Position numbers and translations under genes: made by a program
Source of the DNA: Alcanivoracaceae bacterium
GTDB lineage: Bacteria > Pseudomonadota > Gammaproteobacteria > Xanthomonadales > Marinicellaceae
Length of the DNA: 64,000 nucleotides
Assembly: GCA_016744455.1 (NCBI GenBank)
Contig: JADGEI010000002.1
Span: forward strand, 1-64,000
Direction of reading: 5' to 3'
Shown here: positions 16,817 to 24,661 of the stretch, piece by piece
Layout: every line of letters starts with the position of its first letter
Numbering within the stretch: position 1 is the first letter of the stretch
The notes under the pieces: model-generated
Told to the model about the DNA's origin: nothing
What the model saw: only the letters and a program-made list of their open reading frames with translations
The model's database searches: none

Positions 16817-17725
16817 TCAAGACGGTTTGATAAAACATATTCCACAATCTGCCCCATGCTTAGTTGATACTTCGGCTAACTGTGGCGTTTTAATCTTATT
16901 TCTATTAGCCAAATCACTCTTAAAAAACAGCATTGGATTATTATCGAAAGCAATATCAGGAAACTCCAGTCCTGTAAGTCGTTCAATCAATGTAGTAGAC
17001 GATTGATAAATCTTAAAAGGATAAAGTCTTTGGTTTCCTAACACCTGTTTTTTTGCTTTCATAGACTCTCTGTCTTGGTGAACAATAAAAGCGTTTATTT
17101 CTAATTCACCAGTAGATTTGCCAATATATGCTATTATTTTCCAAAATGCTGATGGTACACGCCCAGGAATTGCACTTCTTGTTGGTGTGACAAATCGATC
17201 CATGTCAGAAAAAATAGGACCGCAAATTACATTTGCTTTATTGTCTTTATCATTGTTGTTTTTTTCAACAGCTTTTTCTAATGCGTACCATTCGTCTTGA
17301 TTAAAATTCCTGTGTTGTAGACTTACATTGGTGAAATAACATGAATCACGGCTTGCTTGATTAGCAAGCTTGTTCGTTTTTCCCCATGAAACTGCATCTC
17401 TTCTTGTAAGATGTCCTCTGTCATAAGGGTTTCCCACATCATTCAAATCCTTGTAATAAATATTATCTAATTGAAAACTACTTTCCAGTCTTCCATCTAA
17501 CCTAAAATGTCTACCATCTCCTGTGTTCTTTGAGAAATCCGCATTTGCAGCAGAGTAAAAAGCCTGACGAGTATTCCTATTCATGGATACAGAATAGTTC
17601 AAATACTTCAGAATTTGTTCATTGCCCTCTTTAGGCAAGGCAACATCATCAATTTTTTCATAAGTAATTTTAGGCAACTCAAAAATAAAATCTTTACCTA
17701 AAAATTTAGAATTATAGCCGCTCAT
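16817..17725 (-). CDS. DNA/RNA non-specific endonuclease (NUC1 family), cytoplasmic
   Basis: This 302-residue protein is a beta-beta-alpha-metal nuclease. The catalytic DRGH lies at about 103-106 (NPYDRGHLTRRD), with the metal-binding Asn region in YFTNVSLQHRNFNQDEW at about 135-151. Most NUC1 nucleases are secreted; this one has no signal peptide, so it would degrade nucleic acid inside the cell unless controlled. The ribosome binding site AAAGGAGAT is strong. The stop is TGA with TAA three codons later. An abortive-infection effector or a stored toxin are possible roles. No sensor domain is fused to it. Confidence 0.8.
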   Translation of the reverse strand: MSGYNSKFLGKDFIFELPKITYEKIDDVALPKEGNEQILKYLNYSVSMNRNTRQAFYSAANADFSKNTGDGRHFRLDGRLESSFQLDNIYYKDLNDVGNPYDRGHLTRRDAVSWGKTNKLANQASRDSCYFTNVSLQHRNFNQDEWYALEKAVEKNNNDKDNKANVICGPIFSDMDRFVTPTRSAIPGRVPSAFWKIIAYIGKSTGELEINAFIVHQDRESMKAKKQVLGNQRLYPFKIYQSSTTLIERLTGLEFPDIAFDNNPMLFFKSDLANRNKIKTPQLAEVSTKHGADCGICFIKPS

Positions 17726-18301
17726 TCTTTATCTCCTTTTTGTTTGCATTTTATTTTATCATATATTTAAATGTTCCGATATTAAAACGATTTAACCTTT
17801 TATAACTCAGTTTTCGATTGGTGTTGACAATATTTGTATGGTAGATATTTTGCTACGTGTTAATGGCAAAATCAATTTATTAATTTATGGTTTTTAGCAT
17901 TTTGTTGCTATATTGCCTAAAAATAGCCCCAAGCAAGCGTATTTTGTCTGTTTTCCTTGGAGTTTTCAAAATGGCAATCATAACAATATCAATAACTTAA
18001 CCCTAAAAACACCCTCTCAGTTCGACTCCGAAAAAGAGAATTTTAGCATTTGTGAGTGGGAGCGAGACGAAATTTTCCTTGTTTAATAAATTCATGAAAT
18101 TTATAAAGTGATTATAATAAATGACGGTATATATAGCTTTGCAAGGTGTTTTCTGATAAAATTAACTTCTCGAAATGATGAAAATAGTTGAATTTTTCTC
18201 AATTCAATTTAGCTCAAAATCGGGTGTGGTGCTATTTTTAGTGCTACCAATTCAAAACTAATAAAATAATATATAGGTAAATCATATGGTTACAGCTTCA
18301 A
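17726..18301. other. non-coding right-end region of the element
   Basis: These 576 bases contain no gene under either code. A TTGACA at 17824-17829 followed by the A+T-rich GTAGATATTTTG could be a rightward promoter with no ORF behind it, leaving room for a small RNA. The segment 17994-18090 is relatively G+C-richer (TTGTGAGTGGGAGCGAGACG). Recombination directionality or integrase arm sites usually lie in such end regions, but I cannot assign them. Confidence 0.3.
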
Positions 18302-18323
18302 TTCAAGACCGCGTGCCGCACCA
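18302..18323 (+). repeat. tRNA 3'-end remnant, probable attachment site (attR)
   Basis: The sequence runs from a T-loop-like TTCAAGA through ACCGC to GTGCCGCACCA, as in the 3' end of a tRNA (tRNA-Leu genes often end in GCCGCACCA). No D-arm, anticodon arm or 5' acceptor strand precedes it, and it is one base short of the canonical 23 bases. An intrinsic terminator follows within ten bases. This is what remains when an element integrates into a tRNA gene and restores the gene at its other end. The intact tRNA should lie left of the window, on the plus strand. Confidence 0.65.
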
Positions 18324-18328
18324 TATTT

Positions 18329-18358
18329 AAAAAAAGACCTTATCTTGGTCTTTTTTTT
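18329..18358 (+). terminator. intrinsic terminator of the former tRNA gene
   Basis: AAGACC (18334-18339) pairs with GGTCTT (18347-18352) around a TTATCTT loop, flanked by an A-run and followed by eight T residues. It lies six bases after the tRNA remnant and probably terminated that tRNA transcript before integration. Confidence 0.8.
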
Positions 18359-18458
18359 CGTCTAAATTTTACCTTTCTTATGATTTATATTTTCCTTGGT
18401 TCTCAGATGACTTATTAACTTAAACACTTTTTGTTCTTTGTTATTGGGAAATTTGTTT

Positions 18459-18689
18459 CTAACTTTTTATCCAAAATAAAAATACATTCTCAAGCTCTTT
18501 TGTGCTAATAATTTTATGATGAAAACGATCACACCATACTTGTAAATCTAAATCTGTATGGGGATCTGTAGCCTCAAGCAAAACAATTTGACCTTTTTCT
18601 AGATTTTTAAAGCATTGTTTAACTAACATAAGAGGATGAGGGCACTTTAAACCTTTTGCATCAACTAATTTATCGTATTGAATTTTCAT
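18459..18689 (-). CDS. tusA: TusA-like sulfur carrier protein
   Basis: This 76-residue protein has the TusA/SirA motif CPHPLM with the persulfide-carrying Cys at residue 16. The family relays sulfur from a cysteine desulfurase, for instance for tRNA 2-thiouridine formation. It is the first chromosomal gene right of the element boundary and is divergent from mpl, 30 bases away. Confidence 0.85.
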   Translation of the reverse strand: MKIQYDKLVDAKGLKCPHPLMLVKQCFKNLEKGQIVLLEATDPHTDLDLQVWCDRFHHKIISTKELENVFLFWIKS

Positions 18690-18719
18690 TTTCTGATTAT
18701 ATCATTTAAAATAACCTTT

Positions 18720-20105
18720 ATGAATAAACAAAAAATACACATATTTGGTATATGCGGAACTTTTATGGGAGGCTTAGCTGCGATTGCTCGTACTTTAAAC
18801 TTTAAAGTATCTGGTTCTGACAAGAACGTCTACCCACCGATGAGTACGCAACTTGAAAACCTAGGTATAAGAATGCATAAAGGCTATGATGATACTGTTC
18901 TACAAGAAGATTATGACCAAGTTATCATAGGAAATGTTATGACTCGTGGTATGCCTGTAATTGAATCATTGTTAAACAGTAATCAATATTATACATCTGG
19001 TCCACAATGGCTTGGTGATCACCTTTTGCGTAATAAAAAAGTATTTGCAGTAGCTGGTACACACGGAAAAACAACTACATCATCAATGTTAGCTTGGATT
19101 TTTGAAGATAATAATCAAAACCCTGGCTTTTTAATAGGTGGTGTTGCAAATAATTTTCAAATCTCTGCTCGAAACACCAATTCACAATCCTTTATTATTG
19201 AAGCAGATGAATATGACTCTGCATTTTTTGATAAACGCTCTAAATTCATCCACTACCATGCTGACGTTGCTATTTTAAATAACCTTGAATATGACCATGC
19301 AGATATTTTTAAAAACCTTGATGCTATTAAAACGCAATTTCATCATTTAATTCGTACAATACCCAATAAAGGTACCATCGTAGTTAATAACGAAGACAAG
19401 AACCTAAAAGATGTATTAACAATGGGATGTTGGAGTCAGGTTGTTAGGTTTGGCCTTGACAATACTGCTGATATTTGGGCAATACCCGAAAAGCCTGATT
19501 ATTCAAAGTTTACTATTTTTTCTGGGCAAGATTCTATAACACTACAATGGACACTTACTGGTAAACACAATATGCTAAATGCAATAGCCGCAGTTGCTGC
19601 GGCAAATATTCAAAACATTAGTTTAAGTCAATCAGTTAAATCCTTAATGAGCTTTCAAGGCATTAAACGTCGAATGGAATTTATTGGTGAAATGCAAGAT
19701 ATTAAAATATACGATGATTTCGCACATCACCCAACTGCTATTGCAACCACAATTGATGGAGTAAAAAAACAAATAGGTGAAAAACAACTCATAGCTGTGT
19801 TCGAACCTCGAAGTAATTCTATGCGTGTGGGAACACATGCACAATATTTACCAAAGGCAGTAAAACAAGCTGATATTGCAATAGTTATGAACTACCCAAA
19901 TCTTAAATGGGATAAAATTACATTGAATGAATTAAAAGCACAGGGGGTTTTACTTATCGAATCTACAGACGAACTTATGAGAACTTTACTTAAAAAGTGT
20001 AAGGCTAACACCACAGTAGTATTTATGAGTAACGGTAGTTTTGATAATTCACCTCGTTTGTTCTTACAAAAACTTAAGCATAAATTACAAGCTACACCCA
20101 AATAA
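18720..20105 (+). CDS. mpl: UDP-N-acetylmuramate:tripeptide ligase (murein recycling)
   Basis: This 461-residue Mur-ligase-family protein attaches the recycled tripeptide L-Ala-gamma-D-Glu-meso-DAP to UDP-MurNAc. The N-terminal nucleotide-binding segment is KIHIFGICGTFMGG. The ATP loop GTHGKTTT is at about 113-120, and DFAHHPTAI in the last third is characteristic of Mpl. The start is ATG 18720 (MNKQKIHIF); an earlier in-frame start at 18678 would overlap tusA. It is followed after one base by rluE, then dinB, forming an operon. Confidence 0.95.
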   Translation: MNKQKIHIFGICGTFMGGLAAIARTLNFKVSGSDKNVYPPMSTQLENLGIRMHKGYDDTVLQEDYDQVIIGNVMTRGMPVIESLLNSNQYYTSGPQWLGDHLLRNKKVFAVAGTHGKTTTSSMLAWIFEDNNQNPGFLIGGVANNFQISARNTNSQSFIIEADEYDSAFFDKRSKFIHYHADVAILNNLEYDHADIFKNLDAIKTQFHHLIRTIPNKGTIVVNNEDKNLKDVLTMGCWSQVVRFGLDNTADIWAIPEKPDYSKFTIFSGQDSITLQWTLTGKHNMLNAIAAVAAANIQNISLSQSVKSLMSFQGIKRRMEFIGEMQDIKIYDDFAHHPTAIATTIDGVKKQIGEKQLIAVFEPRSNSMRVGTHAQYLPKAVKQADIAIVMNYPNLKWDKITLNELKAQGVLLIESTDELMRTLLKKCKANTTVVFMSNGSFDNSPRLFLQKLKHKLQATPK

Positions 20106-20106
20106 G

Positions 20107-20640
20107 ATGTTAGTTGCTTTTAACAAACCTTATCGCGTATTAAGCCAGTTTACCGACGAAAATGGGCGCCAAACACTAGCCAATTATATACCACTTAAAA
20201 AAGTCTATTCCATTGGTCGATTAGATTATGACAGTGAAGGGCTAATGTTGCTGACTGATGATGGTAAATTAAAAAACCAAATTGCTAGCCCTAAATACAA
20301 AGTTAATAAAGTCTACCTAGTTCAAGTAGAAGGCATTGCTAAAAGATCATCACTAAATACACTATTGAAAGGAGTTCTCCTTAAAGATGGCCTTACTAAA
20401 GCAATTAAGATTAAATCAGTTTTAAAACAGCCAGAATTTATTTGGAAACGTGAACCTCCTATTAGGCAAAGAAAAAATAGTCCGACATCATGGGTCGAAA
20501 TAACAATTAATGAAGGTAAAAATCGACAAGTAAGAAGAATGATGGCACATATAGGTTTACCTGTTCTTAGGTTAATACGTTTGAGTATTGGTAACTACCA
20601 TTTAGATGACTTAGCTTTAGGACAGTTTAAGCTCTTGTGA
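20107..20640 (+). CDS. rluE: 23S rRNA pseudouridine synthase E-like
   Basis: This 177-residue RsuA-type pseudouridine synthase has the catalytic segment IGRLDYDSEGLML (GRLD at 37-40, with the catalytic Asp) and the ending NEGKNRQVRRMMAHIGLPVLRLIR. The short length without an S4 domain matches RluE. The start ATG 20107 is one base after the mpl stop; an earlier frame start overlaps mpl. The TGA stop overlaps the GTG of dinB. Confidence 0.93.
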   Translation: MLVAFNKPYRVLSQFTDENGRQTLANYIPLKKVYSIGRLDYDSEGLMLLTDDGKLKNQIASPKYKVNKVYLVQVEGIAKRSSLNTLLKGVLLKDGLTKAIKIKSVLKQPEFIWKREPPIRQRKNSPTSWVEITINEGKNRQVRRMMAHIGLPVLRLIRLSIGNYHLDDLALGQFKLL

Positions 20641-21692
20641 AAAAAATAATCCACATTGATATGGATTGTTTTTATGCTGCAGTTGAAACGCGTGAAAAAC
20701 CACACCTAAATGGCCAACCTATTGCTGTTGGAGGCACTCCAGAATCAAGAGGTGTGGTAGCTGCTTGTAATTATGAAGCACGAGCCTTTGGCGTTCATTC
20801 AGCTATGCCAATGTCTCAAGCTCTTATTAAGTGCCCTCAACTTAAAATACTTAGTGTAAATATGTCGCTTTATAAGAATGTATCAAAACACATACAAAAT
20901 ATTTTTAAAAATTATACAGATTTAGTTCAACCGCTTTCTTTAGATGAAGCGTTTCTTGATGTCACTAATTCTAAGCAGTGTAAAGGAAGTGCTACTTTAA
21001 TTGCACAAAAAATTCGTAAACAAATCTTTGATGAACAAAATCTTACCGCTTCTGCGGGTATTGCACCTAATAAGTTTTTAGCTAAAGTAGCAAGTGATTG
21101 GAATAAACCTAATGGGCAGTTTGTAATCACTCCTGATCATGTCAATGATTTTGTTATTCAACTACCTGTAAACAAAATATTTGGTGTTGGTAAAGTAACG
21201 CATAAAAAAATGCTAAGGCTAGGCATTGAAACATGTGCAGATCTTCAAATTTTCAGTCAACTCGAATTATCTAAGCTATTTGGGAAGTTTGGAAATCAAT
21301 TATACAGTTTATCACGAGGTATTGATAATCGACCAGTAATTGCTAACAGAATTAGAAAGTCCTTAAGTGTTGAAGATACTTTTAGGCAAGACAAAACTAA
21401 TCTTATTATGTGTTTAGAAGAAATTAAACCCTTATTCAAGTCTCTTGTTAAACGTTTAGGTAAAAGCCAAAAAAATAAAAAATTACCGATAAAATGCCTA
21501 TATGTAAAACTTAAGTTTAATAATTTTAAAACAACAACGGCTCAAATGATTTCCTCTTCTGTGGAAATTGTACTCTATAAAAAGTTAATAACCAAAGCAT
21601 GGAATCGTGGTCAACGGCCTGTAAGGTTAATTGGTTTAGGTGTTCAATTTTCTCAAGAAAAAAATACTACACAAATGTTATTGCCTTTTTAA
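20637..21692 (+). CDS. dinB: DNA polymerase IV
   Basis: This 351-residue Y-family translesion polymerase has metal ligands in HIDMDCFYAAVE (Asp 8) and SLDEAFLDVT (Asp 103, Glu 104), and a helix-hairpin-helix and little-finger region behind. The ending TTQMLLPF resembles a beta-clamp-binding peptide. It starts with GTG in GTGA overlap with rluE, so it is translationally coupled. No LexA box is obvious. Confidence 0.95.
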   Translation: MKKIIHIDMDCFYAAVETREKPHLNGQPIAVGGTPESRGVVAACNYEARAFGVHSAMPMSQALIKCPQLKILSVNMSLYKNVSKHIQNIFKNYTDLVQPLSLDEAFLDVTNSKQCKGSATLIAQKIRKQIFDEQNLTASAGIAPNKFLAKVASDWNKPNGQFVITPDHVNDFVIQLPVNKIFGVGKVTHKKMLRLGIETCADLQIFSQLELSKLFGKFGNQLYSLSRGIDNRPVIANRIRKSLSVEDTFRQDKTNLIMCLEEIKPLFKSLVKRLGKSQKNKKLPIKCLYVKLKFNNFKTTTAQMISSSVEIVLYKKLITKAWNRGQRPVRLIGLGVQFSQEKNTTQMLLPF

Positions 21693-21712
21693 GTTTGCTC
21701 AATTATTACGAA

Positions 21713-21745
21713 CAAAAAAAACCGGTAATAAATTACCGGTTTTTA
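21713..21745. terminator. bidirectional terminator between dinB and the IPTL-CTERM gene
   Basis: ACCGGTAAT (21721-21729) pairs with ATTACCGGT (21732-21740), preceded by an A-run and followed by TTTTT, so it can act in both directions between the convergent genes. Confidence 0.85.
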
Positions 21746-21774
21746 TTAGCTTATTAAATTAAGCAGTTTGTAAC

Positions 21775-23013
21775 TTAAGCCTTGCGACGTAAGCTCCAAA
21801 AGCCTAATAAACCTAAACCTAACGTTAATACCAAGTATCCAATCATGTTCATTGATGGCACATTTACTGCGCGGATAATGAAACTTAAAGGATAAGAAAC
21901 AGCTTGTGCGCCTGCTCCATCAGTATATGTACAATCTAAAGAACCAGGAGTAGCTGAACCATCACCCGGGTCAGTAAATGTAACAATTACAGGTAAACTA
22001 CCAGCTGCAGGAACAGTTGCAGGGAATGCACCTGGAGATGTTACTGCAAAACCAACACCTGGAGTAACTGCACAATTTAAATCAGTAATATCAACACCTT
22101 GACCGCCAATTTCTGTAAAAGTAACAGAAGCATTTGCAGACCCACCAGGAGCAACAACAATATTTAATGCAGTACCATTTGCTGGATTCTGATCACCAGC
22201 TGCAGCTGCAGCTAGAACTTCACAATCAACATCATATGTTGCAGGAGACATATTACTACCATTATGTGTACAACTTAATGCCTGCGTATACATTCCAGGA
22301 GCTGTTGATGCATCACATTCAAAAGTAACAGTGTGATCTGATGCAGCATTTTCAGCCACATTAAATGCAGCAGTACCGCCTGTAATACTAAATGGAGCAG
22401 CTATTGAGCAAGTTCCTGTTAAATCTGTACCTGGATCACCAGTATTATCAATATCAATTGAACTAGATGGATTTGTTCCACCTTGTAAAATTTGACCTAA
22501 ATCAATAGCTGTTCCAGCTACTGGAGTAGATGTATATATTGGAGAAATTGCAACAGCATCAACTTGACCATTCACAGTTCCTGATGGTGCAACTCCAGCA
22601 CCCACGTTATCACCATATAATTCACCAGATACAGTAATTGGGAAAGAAGCTGGAGGAACTACACCACCACCGATTGTAAAATCAATAGTGCCTAATGACC
22701 CACTTGGGATTTCATTAAGAGCGCCATCAAAACCAATTAATCGAATAAAGGTACCATTATCAGTACATGTAATATTAGCACCACCAAGCGTGCCTCCACA
22801 ACTTCCAATATTTGCTGTTAAATTTGTATTGTCAAAATTTACATCCATTTGCACACCAACAACACCTGAACCAGTGCCTAAGTAACCAATTGGAATAGAA
22901 ACTACTCCACCTGGTTGACCACTACCAGAACCAACAGTTGTACCCGGTTGTGCCAATGACACACTTGCGAATGCAAATGTAGCAATAGCTACTAACGTTT
23001 TTACTTTTTTCAT
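21775..23013 (-). CDS. secreted cohesin-like protein with IPTL-CTERM-type anchor
   Basis: This 412-residue protein starts with a signal peptide (about 1-21, ending ASVSLA). A cohesin-like beta-sandwich follows at about 25-150 (QPGGVVSIPIG, VVGVQMDVNFDNTNL, GSLGTIDFTI), then two Ig-like Ser/Thr/Gly-rich domains (about 155-380). The C-terminal tripartite signal is VPSMNMIGYLVLTLGLGLLG followed by FWSLRRKA, a variant of the IPTL-CTERM/PEP-CTERM type. ATG 23013 is preferred because GGAG sits six bases before it; the earlier TTG is part of that site. It is the last gene of a three-gene locus with another cohesin-like protein and a dockerin protein. It probably displays the complex at the cell surface. 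Confidence 0.7.
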   Translation of the reverse strand: MKKVKTLVAIATFAFASVSLAQPGTTVGSGSGQPGGVVSIPIGYLGTGSGVVGVQMDVNFDNTNLTANIGSCGGTLGGANITCTDNGTFIRLIGFDGALNEIPSGSLGTIDFTIGGGVVPPASFPITVSGELYGDNVGAGVAPSGTVNGQVDAVAISPIYTSTPVAGTAIDLGQILQGGTNPSSSIDIDNTGDPGTDLTGTCSIAAPFSITGGTAAFNVAENAASDHTVTFECDASTAPGMYTQALSCTHNGSNMSPATYDVDCEVLAAAAAGDQNPANGTALNIVVAPGGSANASVTFTEIGGQGVDITDLNCAVTPGVGFAVTSPGAFPATVPAAGSLPVIVTFTDPGDGSATPGSLDCTYTDGAGAQAVSYPLSFIIRAVNVPSMNMIGYLVLTLGLGLLGFWSLRRKA

Positions 23014-23051
23014 TTTTTTCTCCAAGTTTTTTATACTTATATTAAATTCGA

Positions 23052-23089
23052 AAACTTACTCACCTATTTCTTAATAGATGAGTAAGTTT
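23052..23089. terminator. strong hairpin between the two cohesin-like genes
   Basis: AAACTTACTCA (23052-23062) pairs with TGAGTAAGTTT (23079-23089), with a further five base pairs, CTATT/AATAG, inside. On the minus strand a short T-run follows. It lies between the middle and last genes of the cohesin/dockerin locus and could partially terminate transcription or stabilise the upstream message, giving unequal amounts of the products. Confidence 0.55.
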
Positions 23090-23102
23090 ATTTTATTATT
23101 AA

Positions 23103-23570
23103 TTATTTATTTGATATACCACTGAGCGAGCGATCTTTTCCCTTAACATCAATAAGTACTGAACCGTTTATTTCTTTCATATCAGGTGTTCCCATTAACA
23201 CTTTGTTAATAGATACATTTGATACTTTATTTGTATCAAGTCTTATTGAACCAATATTTCCCGAATCAAGTACAGCGTTACTTGTACTAAAAACAATTAC
23301 TCTTACATTACCATTTTTCTGAATAGTACATGAGCCTGTATGTGACTTTGGTAAACCTGTAACACATGACCCAATTGATGATTTATTCATAGTTGCACCA
23401 GAAAGCGTAACATCAAATTGTATAGCCGTAATGCCATCATTGTTCAAAAAATCAAGTTCATAACCACCTTTAGCTTCTGACATTAATAAGGTTGATTTGT
23501 CGTTTGCTGAAAAAACTGACATACTATTGATTAACAATATTAAGCCTAATATTTTATTAAATTTATTCAT
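23103..23570 (-). CDS. secreted single cohesin-like protein
   Basis: This 155-residue protein has a signal peptide of about 21 residues (ILGLILLINSMSVFSA). One cohesin-like domain follows: YELDFLNNDGITAIQFDVTLSG, then GNVRVIVFSTSNAVLDSGNIGSIRL, matching the pattern of the first domain of the downstream protein. It has no anchor and is expected in the periplasm or outside the cell. Two Cys may form a disulfide. It lies between the dockerin gene (41 bases) and the anchored cohesin-like gene. Confidence 0.6.
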   Translation of the reverse strand: MNKFNKILGLILLINSMSVFSANDKSTLLMSEAKGGYELDFLNNDGITAIQFDVTLSGATMNKSSIGSCVTGLPKSHTGSCTIQKNGNVRVIVFSTSNAVLDSGNIGSIRLDTNKVSNVSINKVLMGTPDMKEINGSVLIDVKGKDRSLSGISNK

Positions 23571-23611
23571 TTTAAAATCCTCTTTATATTTATTTATTTA
23601 TTGATAATCAA

Positions 23612-24409
23612 TTATGCGCCACTGGCAATATTAACTACGCAAATAGCATCAAAAACATTAACACTACCATCTTCAGTACAGTCAGGTTGACCAGGATTTA
23701 CAAAACCACCACCAGAAGACTCATTAACAACTCCAATTGCATCAAATATATTTATATTGCCATCATTATTTGAATCGCCAACAGTTAATCTTCCAACAGC
23801 TGTAGTTCTACGAGATTCATAAGCATCAAATAACATCCCTGTTGTACCGCCTAAAACTGCTGCATTTATTAATGTTGCTGCATTTTCCGATGTAGTTGAA
23901 CCATCAGCTGCATCCGTAGTTGCATCAGAATCTACCCATACATCAATAGCTCCACCACTATTTGCCCAACTAACTTCTACCGAATGCCAGTTAGTACCAC
24001 CAACTGCTGTTACAACTGCTGCACCACCATTGTTTGGTGTTACCGTAACATTTGACCCATCAAAAGTGACAGTATAAACAGGGGTTGTTGCAACATCTTC
24101 AGCGAATGTTTCGAAAATTGTTCCAGTAGCTGCACCTGCATTAAAATAGAATCGAGCGACCATAGTAGCCTCACCAGTTGGCCCGCTTGTCGCACCACCA
24201 ATACCATTATTTAAAACAGCAGGCGTTACACCAACAGTTTGCATAGCACACAAACCTTGATAGCGAGCAAAATCATTTGCATCACCTGGTCCACCAGCTA
24301 AACTTGTAGTTCCATTACCATCCCAAGCACCTAAAGAACAGGCTTGAGTTGTTGCTACAGCACCTACAAGTAAACTTGTGGTTAGAGCGATTTTGATTAA
24401 TTTTTTCAT
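23612..24409 (-). CDS. secreted LamG-like protein with a C-terminal dockerin pair
   Basis: This 265-residue protein has a signal peptide (about 1-23). A concanavalin/LamG-like beta-sandwich follows at about 25-205 (ATMVARFYFN, WHSVEVSWAN, IDVWVDSDA). The last 60 residues hold two calcium-loop repeats of dockerin type, DSNNDGNINIFDAIGVVN and DCTEDGSVNVFDAICVVN, with Asp at loop positions 1, 5 and 12. Dockerins bind cohesins, and the two next genes encode cohesin-like domains, so an assembled surface complex is likely. It is the first gene of the locus. The function of the LamG-like part is unknown. Confidence 0.7.
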   Translation of the reverse strand: MKKLIKIALTTSLLVGAVATTQACSLGAWDGNGTTSLAGGPGDANDFARYQGLCAMQTVGVTPAVLNNGIGGATSGPTGEATMVARFYFNAGAATGTIFETFAEDVATTPVYTVTFDGSNVTVTPNNGGAAVVTAVGGTNWHSVEVSWANSGGAIDVWVDSDATTDAADGSTTSENAATLINAAVLGGTTGMLFDAYESRRTTAVGRLTVGDSNNDGNINIFDAIGVVNESSGGGFVNPGQPDCTEDGSVNVFDAICVVNIASGA

Positions 24410-24661
24410 AAAAAACCTCTTTAATTCATAATTGATTGAGAATGATAGGCCAACTTAACAGTCATTTCAAGTAATTGATTAAATATTTTGTGTTTTTTCA
24501 ATTACTTACAAATCATTCTTTAGTTTTTACCTGATATTTAATATTTCTGTGATAAAGAACACGTTTTTAATATCTCTATCTCTTGTTTATCAGGCGTTAG
24601 TATTGAAAACGCTAATAAATTTATTTTGGGTCATTTTTTTTATACAATTTTGATTTATTTC

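Larger units (their letters stand above)
1..18324. mobile_element. right-hand part of an integrated mobilisable/conjugative element
   Basis: This stretch contains relaxase, MobC-like and coupling-protein genes, cargo genes (Fic, methylase-like, nucleases, GNAT), a partition-like pair and many unknown genes, with an A+T-richer composition than the genes to its right. Its right boundary is a tRNA 3'-end remnant at 18302-18323 followed by a terminator, after which chromosomal genes (tusA, mpl) begin. No integrase is visible, so the left end, the restored tRNA gene and probably the integrase lie left of the window. No type IV secretion channel genes are present here; the element is either mobilisable or has its conjugation genes outside the window. 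The boundary is inferred from the remnant and the change in gene content. Confidence 0.8.

Noticed and set aside
18226..18323. Complete tRNA gene ending at 18323
   Set aside because: GTGGTGC at 18226 can pair with the 3' acceptor only through three wobble pairs, and no D, anticodon or T stem can be formed in between.
1..18324. The whole element uses UGA as glycine
   Set aside because: The methylase-like gene ends in a TGA inside a perfect terminator stem with no nearby alternative stop, and the coupling-protein operon uses ATGA stop-start overlaps, both typical of UGA as stop.
18678..18719. Longer N-terminus of Mpl
   Set aside because: The extension is hydrophobic and not part of the family, overlaps the tusA start, and the ATG at 18720 gives the standard N-terminus.
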